Assembly (NCBI GenBank): GCA_037131735.1 | Contig: JBAXQM010000004.1 | Coordinates: forward strand, 85,970 to 149,969 | Direction: 5' to 3' | DNA length: 64,000 nt | DNA from: CAIUPE01 sp037131735 | GTDB taxonomy: Bacteria; Pseudomonadota; Alphaproteobacteria; Rhizobiales; Beijerinckiaceae | In this document: piece after piece, positions 25,891 to 33,819 of the stretch | Position numbering within the stretch: position 1 is the first letter of the stretch | Layout of the letters: the number at the start of each line of letters is the position of its first letter | Translations under genes and position numbers: made by a program | The notes under the pieces: generated by a model | Told to the model about the DNA's origin: nothing | Seen by the model: only the letters and a program-made list of their open reading frames with translations | Database searches by the model: none

Positions 25891-26673
25891 ATGCACGCAG
25901 CCATAACCAGCTATTTTGACGTTGCCCAGATCACTCTCTATCTTTTCTGGGGCCTGCTCGCAGGTGTCGTTTATTATTTGCATAAAGAGAACAAGCGCGA
26001 AGGGTATCCGCTTGTGTCAGATCGTTCAGATTACATCACGGTTCAAGGTTTTCCGGCCATTCCGGAGCCGAAGTCATTCCATCTCGCTGATGGTTCGGTT
26101 GTTCAAAAGCCCGACGCCCGTTCAGGCGATAATCGCCCAGTAAAGGCCTCTCCCGCCGAAGCCTGGCCCGGCGCACCGCTTGTACCAACCGGCAATCCGA
26201 TGCTCGATGCTGTTGGACCTGCTTCTTATGCGGAACGTCTCGATATCCCGGATACGACAACAACCGGTGCCGCAAAGATTGTACCATTGCGTCAGGCCGC
26301 CAATGACGGCTTCCATATCGATCACAATGATCCCGATCCGCGCGGCATGCCTGTTGTTGGTGCTGATGGCGTGACCGGTGGCGTTGTGCGCGATATCTGG
26401 CTCGATCGTGCGGAACACATGATCCGTTATCTCGAAGTTGAAGTCTCAAGCGCTTCGGGCAAACGCAATGTGCTGTTGCCAACCGCCATGATCAATATTT
26501 CGGGATCAAGCGGCACGGTAAAGGTGCAATCGATCTTGGGTGCGCAATTCGCGAATGTTCCAAGCCATAAGGCTCCGGATGTCGTAACGCGTCTCGAAGA
26601 AGATAAGATCTCCGCCTATTATGCCGGTGGCCATCTCTATGCGACTCCAGAACGTTCGGAGCCGATCCTGTGA
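25891..26673 (+). CDS. puhA: Photosynthetic reaction centre H subunit
   Basis: A 260-residue protein with a short periplasmic N-terminus, one transmembrane helix (about residues 10-30) followed by YYLHKENKREGYPL, and a cytoplasmic PRC-barrel domain (LDRAEHMIRYLEVEV region). It caps the PufLM core and guides proton transfer to QB. ATG 25891 has AAGGAGG just upstream; the open frame begins in lhaA. Its TGA overlaps the puhB GTG start (GTGA). Confidence 0.97.
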   Translation: MHAAITSYFDVAQITLYLFWGLLAGVVYYLHKENKREGYPLVSDRSDYITVQGFPAIPEPKSFHLADGSVVQKPDARSGDNRPVKASPAEAWPGAPLVPTGNPMLDAVGPASYAERLDIPDTTTTGAAKIVPLRQAANDGFHIDHNDPDPRGMPVVGADGVTGGVVRDIWLDRAEHMIRYLEVEVSSASGKRNVLLPTAMINISGSSGTVKVQSILGAQFANVPSHKAPDVVTRLEEDKISAYYAGGHLYATPERSEPIL

Positions 26674-27317
26674 GCCATCACGACGACTTCGCTTTCGATC
26701 CCGTAAAGGGCCTGCCGGAGCATTTGCCGCAAGGCGAAACGATGCTCTGGCAGGGCTCGCCCCGCTGGCAATCGCTGGCGGTGCGCGCATTCCATATTCG
26801 CAAAGTCGCGATCTATTTTGCGATACTTGCGGCGGCGCAAAGCGTGTTTCGATTTGCTGATGGGGCGACAGCGGGTGACGCGCTGAAGCCTTTCATTTGG
26901 TATTCTGTTCTCGCTCTGCTTTCGATTGCGATTCTTACTGGCCTTGCCATGCTCTCCGCGCGTACGACGATCTACACGATCACAAGCAAGCGTGTGGTGA
27001 TGCGCCTTGGCATGGCTCTGCCGCTGACACTCAATCTGCCTTATTCAAAAATCGAAAGCGCGGATTTGAGACTCTATCGCGATGGTACAGGCGATCTGCC
27101 GCTCATGTTGTCGAGTGGAGATCGGATTGCATGGGCAGTGTTGTGGCCGCATGCGCGCCCATTCCGCTTCCGCCATCCCGAACCGATGCTTCGTGCAATC
27201 CCTGAAGCCGATAAAGTGGGCGCATGCCTTGCCTCCGCTCTTCAGGGCGCACCAACAACCCCGATTAAATCAGCAAAAAGCGCCGTGCGCTTTGCGCCCA
27301 ATATTGTGACGGCCTAA
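26670..27317 (+). CDS. puhB: Photosynthetic complex assembly protein PuhB
   Basis: A 215-residue membrane protein. It starts with a GTG overlapping the puhA stop and has the PuhB pattern EHLPQGETMLWQGSPRW near the N-terminus, two to three hydrophobic segments (about 45-95) and a bPH-2-like domain (RTTIYTITSKRVVMRLG). PuhB aids reaction-centre assembly in Rhodobacter. The GTGA overlap fixes the start. Confidence 0.92.
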   Translation: MSHHDDFAFDPVKGLPEHLPQGETMLWQGSPRWQSLAVRAFHIRKVAIYFAILAAAQSVFRFADGATAGDALKPFIWYSVLALLSIAILTGLAMLSARTTIYTITSKRVVMRLGMALPLTLNLPYSKIESADLRLYRDGTGDLPLMLSSGDRIAWAVLWPHARPFRFRHPEPMLRAIPEADKVGACLASALQGAPTTPIKSAKSAVRFAPNIVTA

Positions 27318-27320
27318 CCG

Positions 27321-27785
27321 ATGATGGACAGAACCGTAACCGATATCCGCTTCCCGAAAATGCCCCTTTTCGGCGTGGCTGCGCTTGTGACAATCACAAT
27401 CGCATCGATTGCGGTTCAACGTCTGTCATCGGCTCCCACCGTCTCTTTGGTCGCGTCCCTGCCCGTTATCGAGACGCGGCTTTTGTCATTTGAAGATGCT
27501 GCTGACGGCAGTGTGATTATTCGCGATGCGAGCGATCATACGCAAGTCGCCATCGCCGAACCCGGCACCAATGGATTTCTACGCGGTACGCTGCGCGGCC
27601 TCATGCGCACGCGCTCACGCGAAGCGATTGATCTCTTAGCCCCCTTCCGTCTGTCGAAGCTCAGCAATGGGGCGCTCATTCTTGTTGACGAAACCGACAA
27701 TGTTACGCTCGATCTCGACGCGTTTGGTCATACGAATGCGGATACCTTCCGCGCCTTTCTCCCTAAAGCCACAGGAGGATCATGA
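27321..27785 (+). CDS. puhC: Photosynthetic complex assembly protein PuhC
   Basis: A 154-residue protein with one N-terminal transmembrane helix (about residues 15-32) and a periplasmic domain (LLSFEDAADGSVIIRDA; FLRGTLRGLMRTR) typical of PuhC. PuhC helps RC-LH1 assembly. ATG 27321 and ATG 27324 are both possible; AACCG before them is a poor ribosome site and coupling to puhB three bases upstream is likely. It overlaps the next gene by four bases. Confidence 0.9.
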   Translation: MMDRTVTDIRFPKMPLFGVAALVTITIASIAVQRLSSAPTVSLVASLPVIETRLLSFEDAADGSVIIRDASDHTQVAIAEPGTNGFLRGTLRGLMRTRSREAIDLLAPFRLSKLSNGALILVDETDNVTLDLDAFGHTNADTFRAFLPKATGGS

Positions 27786-28084
27786 TGCTCTCCCCGCTTT
27801 TCAAATCTGTACAAGAAGATGTGATGTGTACGGTGCGTGTGGTGAATACTTTTGAAAGCCTCGCCGCTCATGTCGAGCTCGATGGTGATGTCACTGTCGG
27901 CCCAGGTGATGAAGTTCTCGTCCATGGCGAAGAGATCCGCGTGCCTTATGGCGAAACACGTGAAGAACGCCGCCAAGCCACAATCAAACGCGCCACATGG
28001 TTCGAGCAAGCCTGGGTGCGGATGACTGGCGATCTGGAATATATGGAGTTATTGGAATTCAGTTTTTCGGGAGAAGAAATATGA
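27782..28084 (+). CDS. Small conserved photosynthesis-cluster protein between puhC and acsF
   Basis: A 100-residue soluble protein (TVRVVNTFESLAAHVELDGD; VLVHGEEIRVPYGE; RRQATIKRATWFEQ). A protein of this type occurs at the same place in clusters of related bacteria as I recall, but I know no assigned function. It overlaps puhC and acsF by four bases each. The position directly before the diiron cyclase suggests a link to AcsF or puh assembly; this is inference. Confidence 0.85.
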   Translation: MMLSPLFKSVQEDVMCTVRVVNTFESLAAHVELDGDVTVGPGDEVLVHGEEIRVPYGETREERRQATIKRATWFEQAWVRMTGDLEYMELLEFSFSGEEI

Positions 28085-29148
28085 CCATCGAACGTCTTGG
28101 AATCTCCGCGAAGGATACGATGCGCAAGGCGCAGGAATCGACCGTTCTGTCGCCGCGTTTTTACACGACCGATTTCAAAGCGCTCGACGCGATTGATGTC
28201 AGCTCGGTCCGCAAAGAATGGGACGCGCTGATTAGCGAGATGCAATCTGATCCCAACAAGCTCCATTTCAAGCGCAGTGCGGAATGGGACAAGGTGGAAC
28301 TTGAAGATCTCCCGGAAGGTCTGCGCAAGGAATTTGTCGACTTTCTCGTGTCGTCTTTGACGGCAGAGTTTTCCGGCTGCGTGCTTTATTCTGAAATGCG
28401 CAAGCGCGGCACCAATCCGGATATGTGCGAATTGTTCCGCCTTATGGCGCGTGACGAGTCGCGCCACGCGGGCTTCATCAATGATGCCCTGAAAGACTTC
28501 AATATCGGCGTCGATCTTGGCTTTTTGACCAAGACAAAAAAATACACCTATTTCCAGCCGAAATTCATTTTCTACGCGACCTATCTTTCAGAAAAAATCG
28601 GCTATGCCCGCTACATCACGATCTTCCGTCATTTGCAGGCCAATCCTGACAAGCGCTTCCATCCGATCTTCAAATGGTTCGAAGAATGGTGCAATGACGA
28701 ATTCCGTCATGGCGAAGCCTTTGCCTTGTTGATGCGCGCTAACCCGCATCTCTTGTCGGGCCTCAACAAATATTGGGTGAAGTTCTTCCTGCTGGCCGTA
28801 TTCGCCACAATGTATGTGCGCGATCACCAACGTCCGCATTTCCATAAAGCTTTGGGCGTCGATACCGATTGGTATGGTCACCGCGTGTTTGAGATCACAA
28901 CAGCGATTTCACGCCAGACCTTCCCGCTTGAAATCGATATCGATCATCCGTCCTTCTTCCCGCTCTTACGTAATCTTGTCGCGATTACAGAAGACGCCGC
29001 AAAGGCGCGTGCGGAAGGTGGGCTCTCGGCTCTCCTCGCCAAAGTCACAACACCCATCAAAGCCGGCTTCACGATTCTGCGTCTCTTCATGATCCCGACA
29101 AAGAAAAACGAATTGAAGCCAGATATCCGCCTCGTTCCCACGTGGTAA
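28081..29148 (+). CDS. acsF: Aerobic Mg-protoporphyrin IX monomethyl ester oxidative cyclase
   Basis: A 355-residue diiron protein. Metal-binding motifs are visible in EFSGCVLYSE, MARDESRHAGF and EEWCNDEFRHGEAF. It uses O2 to close the isocyclic ring E. ATG 28081 overlaps the preceding stop (ATGA) and gives MTIERLGISAKDT. The oxygen-independent cyclase bchE is not in the window, so at least one ring-E route is aerobic. Confidence 0.97.
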   Translation: MTIERLGISAKDTMRKAQESTVLSPRFYTTDFKALDAIDVSSVRKEWDALISEMQSDPNKLHFKRSAEWDKVELEDLPEGLRKEFVDFLVSSLTAEFSGCVLYSEMRKRGTNPDMCELFRLMARDESRHAGFINDALKDFNIGVDLGFLTKTKKYTYFQPKFIFYATYLSEKIGYARYITIFRHLQANPDKRFHPIFKWFEEWCNDEFRHGEAFALLMRANPHLLSGLNKYWVKFFLLAVFATMYVRDHQRPHFHKALGVDTDWYGHRVFEITTAISRQTFPLEIDIDHPSFFPLLRNLVAITEDAAKARAEGGLSALLAKVTTPIKAGFTILRLFMIPTKKNELKPDIRLVPTW

Positions 29149-29175
29149 TTTTTTGAAAGAGAACTGAACGCGCCT

Positions 29176-30048
29176 ATGGCCTATCTCGTCCCCGCTGTCT
29201 TCGCCCTGTTTCTCTGGTGGTTCACCACCGGGGCGATCTTCTTTTTGGACAGTCGGCCGCTTCATACATTTAAATGGAGCATGTTGGGCGGCACAGTGTT
29301 GCTGCTTCTCTCAGGCGTTGCCCTCTCTCTCACCGCCAATCAAACAGATGAGTTTGGTGCCTATGCGGCTTTCTCAGCGGGATTGATTGCTTGGGGATGG
29401 CAGGAACTCAGTCTCTATACGGGCTATGTCACGGGTCCGCGCAAAATTCGCTGCGCAGAAGGCTGTTCGGGTATAAAACATTTCGGTCATGCCATCGCTG
29501 CCAATCTCTGGCATGAGATCGCTATTATCGTTGTTGCACTTGCAATCTGGTTCATCGTGAAAGATTCGCCGAATTGGACCGGCTTTTACACTTATGTGAC
29601 TCTCTGGGGCATGCATCTTTCCGCCCGGCTCAATGTATTTTTGGGTGTACGGAATGTGAGCGTGGAATTTGTTCCTCCACATATGGAAGTGCTGAAGGGC
29701 TTTCTCACCCAGAAGCCGATGAATATGCTTTTTCCGGTCTCGGTGACCATTGCGACCACCGGCGTGATCTGCCTAGTCGGTCGTGCCGCCGGTGCGACGA
29801 CAGACTTTGCCATCACGGGCTATTCGCTTCTCGCCGCGATTATGGGCCTGGCTTTGGTTGAGCATTGGATGCTCGTCATTCCCTTCTCGGTGCAAAAACT
29901 CTGGAGCTGGAGCCTCCCGCGCTCAGCGCTTGATCTACCGCAAAGACGGCACCCTGAAGACAATCATGAATTTGCCGCAGTTTCGGCACACGTCCCGACC
30001 GCGCATGACGGTCACACCTGCAATAGTCTAAAAAGCGGAACCCGATGA
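29176..30048 (+). CDS. puhE: Putative photosynthetic complex assembly protein PuhE
   Basis: A 290-residue protein with about seven to eight hydrophobic segments. Features include LWWFTTGAIFFLD at the N-terminus, GWQELSLYTGYVTGPRK and LWGMHLSARLNVFLGVRNV. PuhE lies between acsF and hemA in many clusters and affects complex formation in Rhodobacter. It overlaps the hemA start by four bases. The biochemical role is not known. Confidence 0.92.
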   Translation: MAYLVPAVFALFLWWFTTGAIFFLDSRPLHTFKWSMLGGTVLLLLSGVALSLTANQTDEFGAYAAFSAGLIAWGWQELSLYTGYVTGPRKIRCAEGCSGIKHFGHAIAANLWHEIAIIVVALAIWFIVKDSPNWTGFYTYVTLWGMHLSARLNVFLGVRNVSVEFVPPHMEVLKGFLTQKPMNMLFPVSVTIATTGVICLVGRAAGATTDFAITGYSLLAAIMGLALVEHWMLVIPFSVQKLWSWSLPRSALDLPQRRHPEDNHEFAAVSAHVPTAHDGHTCNSLKSGTR

Positions 30049-31262
30049 TGGACTACAATTCTTTTTTTCAGTCGAAGATCGATGAACTGAAATCCGAAGG
30101 TCGCTATCGCGTCTTTGCGACACTTGAGCGCAAGGCCGGATCTTTCCCCACGGCAGGTCATCACGGCACTTCCGAGACAAAGCCCATCACCGTCTGGTGC
30201 TCGAATGACTATCTCGGCATGGGCCAGCATCCCGCTGTTGTGGATGCGATGCATAGCGCGATTGATCTTTGCGGCGCCGGCGCGGGCGGCACGCGCAATA
30301 TTTCAGGCACCAACCGGTTTCATGTCGAATTGGAACAGGAATTGGCTGACCTTCATGGCAAAGAATCAGCACTCCTCTTCACATCAGGTTATGTCTCGAA
30401 TTGGGCAGCGCTAAGCACACTCGCCTCAATGATCCCCGATTGCGTGGTGTTGTCAGACGCGGGCAATCACGCGTCGATGATCGAAGGTATTCGTCACTCA
30501 CGCGCAGAACGCCATGTGTTCAAACATAATGATGTGGCCGACCTCGAACGCATTTTGAAAACAATCGACCCCAAGCGTCCCAAGCTCATTGCCTTTGAGA
30601 GCGTCTATTCGATGGATGGCGATATTGGTCCGATCAAAGCGATTTGCGATGTGGCCGATAAATACAATGCCATGACTTATCTCGATGAAGTCCATGCGGT
30701 CGGCATGTATGGCCCACGCGGTGGCGGTATTGCCGAACGCGAAGGACTGATGGACCGCGTCACAGTGATTGAAGGCACGCTCGGCAAAGCGTTTGGTGTA
30801 GTCGGCGGTTATATTACCGGCTCGGCCCCGCTTGTTGATTTTGTGCGTAGCTTTGCTTCGGGCTTTATCTTCACAACGTCGCTTCCGCCCGCCTGTGCGG
30901 CGGCAGCGACCGCTTCAATCCGCCATTTGAAAAACAGCAATGCTGAGCGTCTCGGCCAACGTGACCGCGTGGCCAAGCTCCGCAAAAAGCTCGATGCGGC
31001 TGGTGTGCCCTACATCCCCAATGAGAGCCATATTGTGCCGGTGATGGTGGGCGACGCGAAGAAATGCAAATGGATCAGCGATATTTTGCTCGACTCCTAC
31101 GGCGTCTATATCCAGCCGATCAATTATCCGACCGTGCCACGCGGCACCGAGCGTTTACGCATTACGCCGACGCCGCTTCACACGGATGCCGATATCGACC
31201 ATCTCGTGAACGCTCTGTCATCGCTTTGGGCGCAATGCGCGCTCGCCCGCGCCGTGGCGTAA
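30045..31262 (+). CDS. hemA: 5-aminolevulinate synthase
   Basis: A 405-residue PLP enzyme that joins glycine and succinyl-CoA to give aminolevulinate, the first precursor of haem and bacteriochlorophyll (Shemin pathway, typical of alphaproteobacteria). Visible are the GAGAGGTRNISGT glycine loop, the LDEVHAVGMYG segment and the PLP lysine in EGTLGKAFGVVGGY. ATG 30045 overlaps puhE; ATG 30048 is an alternative. It closes the bchF-hemA run. Confidence 0.97.
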   Translation: MMDYNSFFQSKIDELKSEGRYRVFATLERKAGSFPTAGHHGTSETKPITVWCSNDYLGMGQHPAVVDAMHSAIDLCGAGAGGTRNISGTNRFHVELEQELADLHGKESALLFTSGYVSNWAALSTLASMIPDCVVLSDAGNHASMIEGIRHSRAERHVFKHNDVADLERILKTIDPKRPKLIAFESVYSMDGDIGPIKAICDVADKYNAMTYLDEVHAVGMYGPRGGGIAEREGLMDRVTVIEGTLGKAFGVVGGYITGSAPLVDFVRSFASGFIFTTSLPPACAAAATASIRHLKNSNAERLGQRDRVAKLRKKLDAAGVPYIPNESHIVPVMVGDAKKCKWISDILLDSYGVYIQPINYPTVPRGTERLRITPTPLHTDADIDHLVNALSSLWAQCALARAVA

Positions 31263-31329
31263 CGCCGCGCAGGATGATCTCACAGACAGAAGGGCGCGTA
31301 TCTCGCTCATGAAACGGGAAACGCGCTCC

Positions 31330-31743
31330 ATGACCTTCTATGTGTTGCTCTGGGCCATTGCCTTCATTCTTTTGCTGATTATCGATATGATCTGGCTCAT
31401 GTGGCTGGGCCGCGGCTTCTATGTCGAAGAAATTGGCGGTTTATTGCTTGAACAGCCCAATCTCATCGCCGCCTTTGGCTTTTATGCTCTCTACATCGCC
31501 GGACTGGTCTATTTGGTGATCGCGCCCGCGGCGGAAGCAGACTCGGTGATGAAGGCCGTGATTTCCGGCGCGGTGTTCGGCCTTGTGGCCTATGCGACCT
31601 ATGATCTCACCAATCTCGCAGTAATGAAGGGCTTTACCCTCAAGATCGCGTTGATCGATATGGTATGGGGTATGGTTCTCTCCGCTGCGGTGAGCGGATT
31701 GACGGTCAAAATCTTCGGATTGTTCCAAACCTCGAACGCCTGA
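31330..31743 (+). CDS. DUF2177-family membrane protein
   Basis: A 137-residue protein with about four hydrophobic segments and the DUF2177-type pattern LLIIDMIWLMWLGRGFY near the start, then YATYDLTNLAVMKGF and DMVWGM. Function unknown. ATG 31330 places the first helix at the N-terminus; ATG 31309 would add seven residues, and neither has a strong ribosome site. It lies 67 bases after hemA and could be read from the same transcript. Confidence 0.75.
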   Translation: MTFYVLLWAIAFILLLIIDMIWLMWLGRGFYVEEIGGLLLEQPNLIAAFGFYALYIAGLVYLVIAPAAEADSVMKAVISGAVFGLVAYATYDLTNLAVMKGFTLKIALIDMVWGMVLSAAVSGLTVKIFGLFQTSNA

Positions 31744-31751
31744 TCAGCTTG

Positions 31752-31795
31752 CCCGGACGACTATGCGCCGTTAGCTTGGCGCCGCTTTGTCCGGG
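31752..31795 (+). promoter_or_regulatory. Two-tier hairpin before the DHDPS-like gene
   Basis: Outer arms CCCGGAC (31752-31758) and GTCCGGG (31789-31795) enclose inner arms GCGCC (31765-31769) and GGCGC (31778-31782), with a symmetric 6/6 internal loop and an 8-base apical loop. No T run follows, so it is not an obvious terminator. It ends 9 bases before the ATG, so it would sit on the leader and could hide the GGGAG ribosome site. Confidence 0.45.
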
Positions 31796-31804
31796 AGATT
31801 GTTC

Positions 31805-32743
31805 ATGTTGACTGCCGATGCCGCAGGTGTATTTCCGATTGCGCCAACCCCCTTTCTGCCTGATGGCGCGCTCGACTGGACGAGCACGGATCGCATGATC
31901 GATCACTATGTCGGCTGTGGTGCGACGGGTGTGACGATCCTTGGCATTATGGGCGAAGCGCCGAAACTTGATTCGGATGAGGCGCTTGCTTTTGCCAAAC
32001 GCACCATTAAACGCGCACCAAAATTGCCTTTCATTGTTGGCGTCTCAGCGCCCGGCTTTGCCGCCATGCGCGCTCTCGCGCGCGCGGTGATGGATGAGGG
32101 TGCGGCGGGTGTAATGATCGCGCCGCCTTCATCTCTGCGCACTGATGATCAAATCGTCACTTATTACGCGCAAGCTGTAGGAGCGATCGGCGCGGATATT
32201 CCGTTTGTGATTCAGGATTATCCGCTTACTTTGTCTGTCATCATGACGCCGCATGTGATCCGCCGCATTGTGATGGACAATCCGTCTTGCGTGATGCTCA
32301 AGCATGAAGACTGGCCGGGACTCGAGAAAATTTCAACGCTTCGGAAATTTCAAAGCGAAGGCAGTTTGCGGCCCATTTCTATTCTCACGGGCAATGGCGG
32401 TTTGTTTTTGGATTTCGAAATGGAACGTGGCGCTGATGGCGCAATGACCGGTTACGCTTTCCCTGAATTACTTGTCGATGTTGTCGCGTTTCAAAAAGCC
32501 GGACAACGGGATGCCGCACATAATCTCTTTGACGCTCATCTGCCTTTGCTCCGCTATGAGCAACAACAAGGCGTTGGCCTTGCCGTGCGCAAATATACGC
32601 TGATGCGACGGGGTATTCTTGCGTCTGATGCCCAAAGAAAACCGGGCAGTGGATTAAGCGAGAAAGCTAAAGCGGAAGTTGAGTATTTGCTCAAACGCCT
32701 TGCACAGCATGATCCGCGAGCGGCTCTTATCAAACCGCTTTAA
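31805..32743 (+). CDS. Dihydrodipicolinate synthase/N-acetylneuraminate lyase family aldolase
   Basis: A 312-residue TIM-barrel lyase. The Schiff-base lysine is in VMLKHEDWPG, the family Tyr in IQDYPLT, and GxxGE-type residues in ILGIMGEAPKL. It resembles the DapA family but could act on another 2-keto acid; a dedicated dapA is not established here. ATG 31805 is chosen with GGGAGA upstream; the frame reaches 31787. Its end overlaps the convergent cbbR stop by four bases. Confidence 0.8.
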   Translation: MLTADAAGVFPIAPTPFLPDGALDWTSTDRMIDHYVGCGATGVTILGIMGEAPKLDSDEALAFAKRTIKRAPKLPFIVGVSAPGFAAMRALARAVMDEGAAGVMIAPPSSLRTDDQIVTYYAQAVGAIGADIPFVIQDYPLTLSVIMTPHVIRRIVMDNPSCVMLKHEDWPGLEKISTLRKFQSEGSLRPISILTGNGGLFLDFEMERGADGAMTGYAFPELLVDVVAFQKAGQRDAAHNLFDAHLPLLRYEQQQGVGLAVRKYTLMRRGILASDAQRKPGSGLSEKAKAEVEYLLKRLAQHDPRAALIKPL

Positions 32744-33684
32744 ACGTCTTCTATCTGCATCGGATAGATCGTCGGAATGAAGGGCAGATAACGCGCGCCT
32801 TCTGCAACAAGAAATTCATTGAAGGCGCGCATCGCCGGATTGGGTTCGCGATCCGATCGCGTGACACCATACCATTGGCGGCGGATGGGCATACCTTCAA
32901 CATCAAGGATCTTTATTCGACCGAGTTCAAACTCCATCGCGATCGTATGCGCGGAGATAAAGGCGATGCCCATACCGGCCATCACCGCTTGTTTGATCGT
33001 TTCATTCGATGTCATTTCTGTATGACGGAGCTCTTGCCAGCCTAGGACATCGCTCATGAAGATATCGAGAGAGGAGCGCGTGCCTGAACCCGGCTCACGA
33101 ACGATGAACTTATGAGCAAGAAGATCTTCTTTCGCGAGCGCGCGTCGCTTTGTCAGCGGGTGATCAGGAGCGGCGATCATCACAAGCGGATGATCACCAA
33201 ACAACAAAGAGCGCACACCAAAATCGCGCGGTGGCCGGCCCATCAAAGCGAGGTCGATATCATATTGCCGCAATGAATCGATGATGCCGAAGCGATTGCC
33301 GACCGAGAGCACAATTTCAATGCCCGGATGTTTGGCCCGAAAGCCTGCAATAAGCGCCGGGGCAAAATATTTGGCTGTCGAGACCGCGCCAATGGCCAAA
33401 CGGCCCGACCCAGCGACCCTGATCGCATCGACCTCTTCGAAGAAGCCGCGCAGCCGCAATTCGATATCGCGCGCCGCCCGCAGCGCGACCTCGCCTGCGG
33501 CTGTAGGACGCATACCGTCCCGGCTACGGTCAAAGAGTGGAAGCCCCAACTGTTCCTCGAGCTGTTTGAGCTGCAAGGTGATGGCCGGTCCGGTAAGATT
33601 AAGCTCTTGCGCTGCTTGGGAAATCTTCCCCGACCGCTTGATCGCGAGGAGCGATAGCATCTGTCGGAACGTGACGTGGCGCAT
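32740..33684 (-). CDS. cbbR: LysR-family regulator CbbR
   Basis: A 314-residue LysR-type protein: N-terminal winged helix-turn-helix (SGKISQAAQELNLTGPAITL, about residues 18-37) and a C-terminal effector domain (SRFGI-like GNRFGIIDSL and VREPGSGTR). CbbR activates cbb operons in response to metabolites such as NADPH or RuBP. It is divergent from cbbF with a 135-base gap containing a large AT-rich dyad. The position upstream of the RuBisCO operon supports the name. Confidence 0.93.
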   Translation of the reverse strand: MRHVTFRQMLSLLAIKRSGKISQAAQELNLTGPAITLQLKQLEEQLGLPLFDRSRDGMRPTAAGEVALRAARDIELRLRGFFEEVDAIRVAGSGRLAIGAVSTAKYFAPALIAGFRAKHPGIEIVLSVGNRFGIIDSLRQYDIDLALMGRPPRDFGVRSLLFGDHPLVMIAAPDHPLTKRRALAKEDLLAHKFIVREPGSGTRSSLDIFMSDVLGWQELRHTEMTSNETIKQAVMAGMGIAFISAHTIAMEFELGRIKILDVEGMPIRRQWYGVTRSDREPNPAMRAFNEFLVAEGARYLPFIPTIYPMQIEDV

Positions 33685-33697
33685 GACTAAAGTTAAA

Positions 33698-33733
33698 AAA
33701 TTTTATCTAAACTGTAAAGATAATAAAATTTAC
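33698..33733. promoter_or_regulatory. Candidate CbbR operator in the cbbR-cbbF gap
   Basis: TTATCT (33703-33708) and AGATAA (33718-33723) form a perfect inverted repeat with a 9-base spacer, flanked by AAAT/ATTT-type extensions. The dyad has the size and AT-rich symmetry of LysR-type sites (T-N11-A core) and lies just upstream of the cbbR start. Autoregulation of cbbR and activation of the divergent cbb operon are the expected roles; binding is inferred. Confidence 0.6.
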
Positions 33734-33819
33734 TAATCTTTGGAAAAGCCGATGGTCGCCCCGACTTCGACTGAGGCCGCGTATCGCGCGACCCGGCCGA
33801 GGCAACATAGGGGGGCCTC

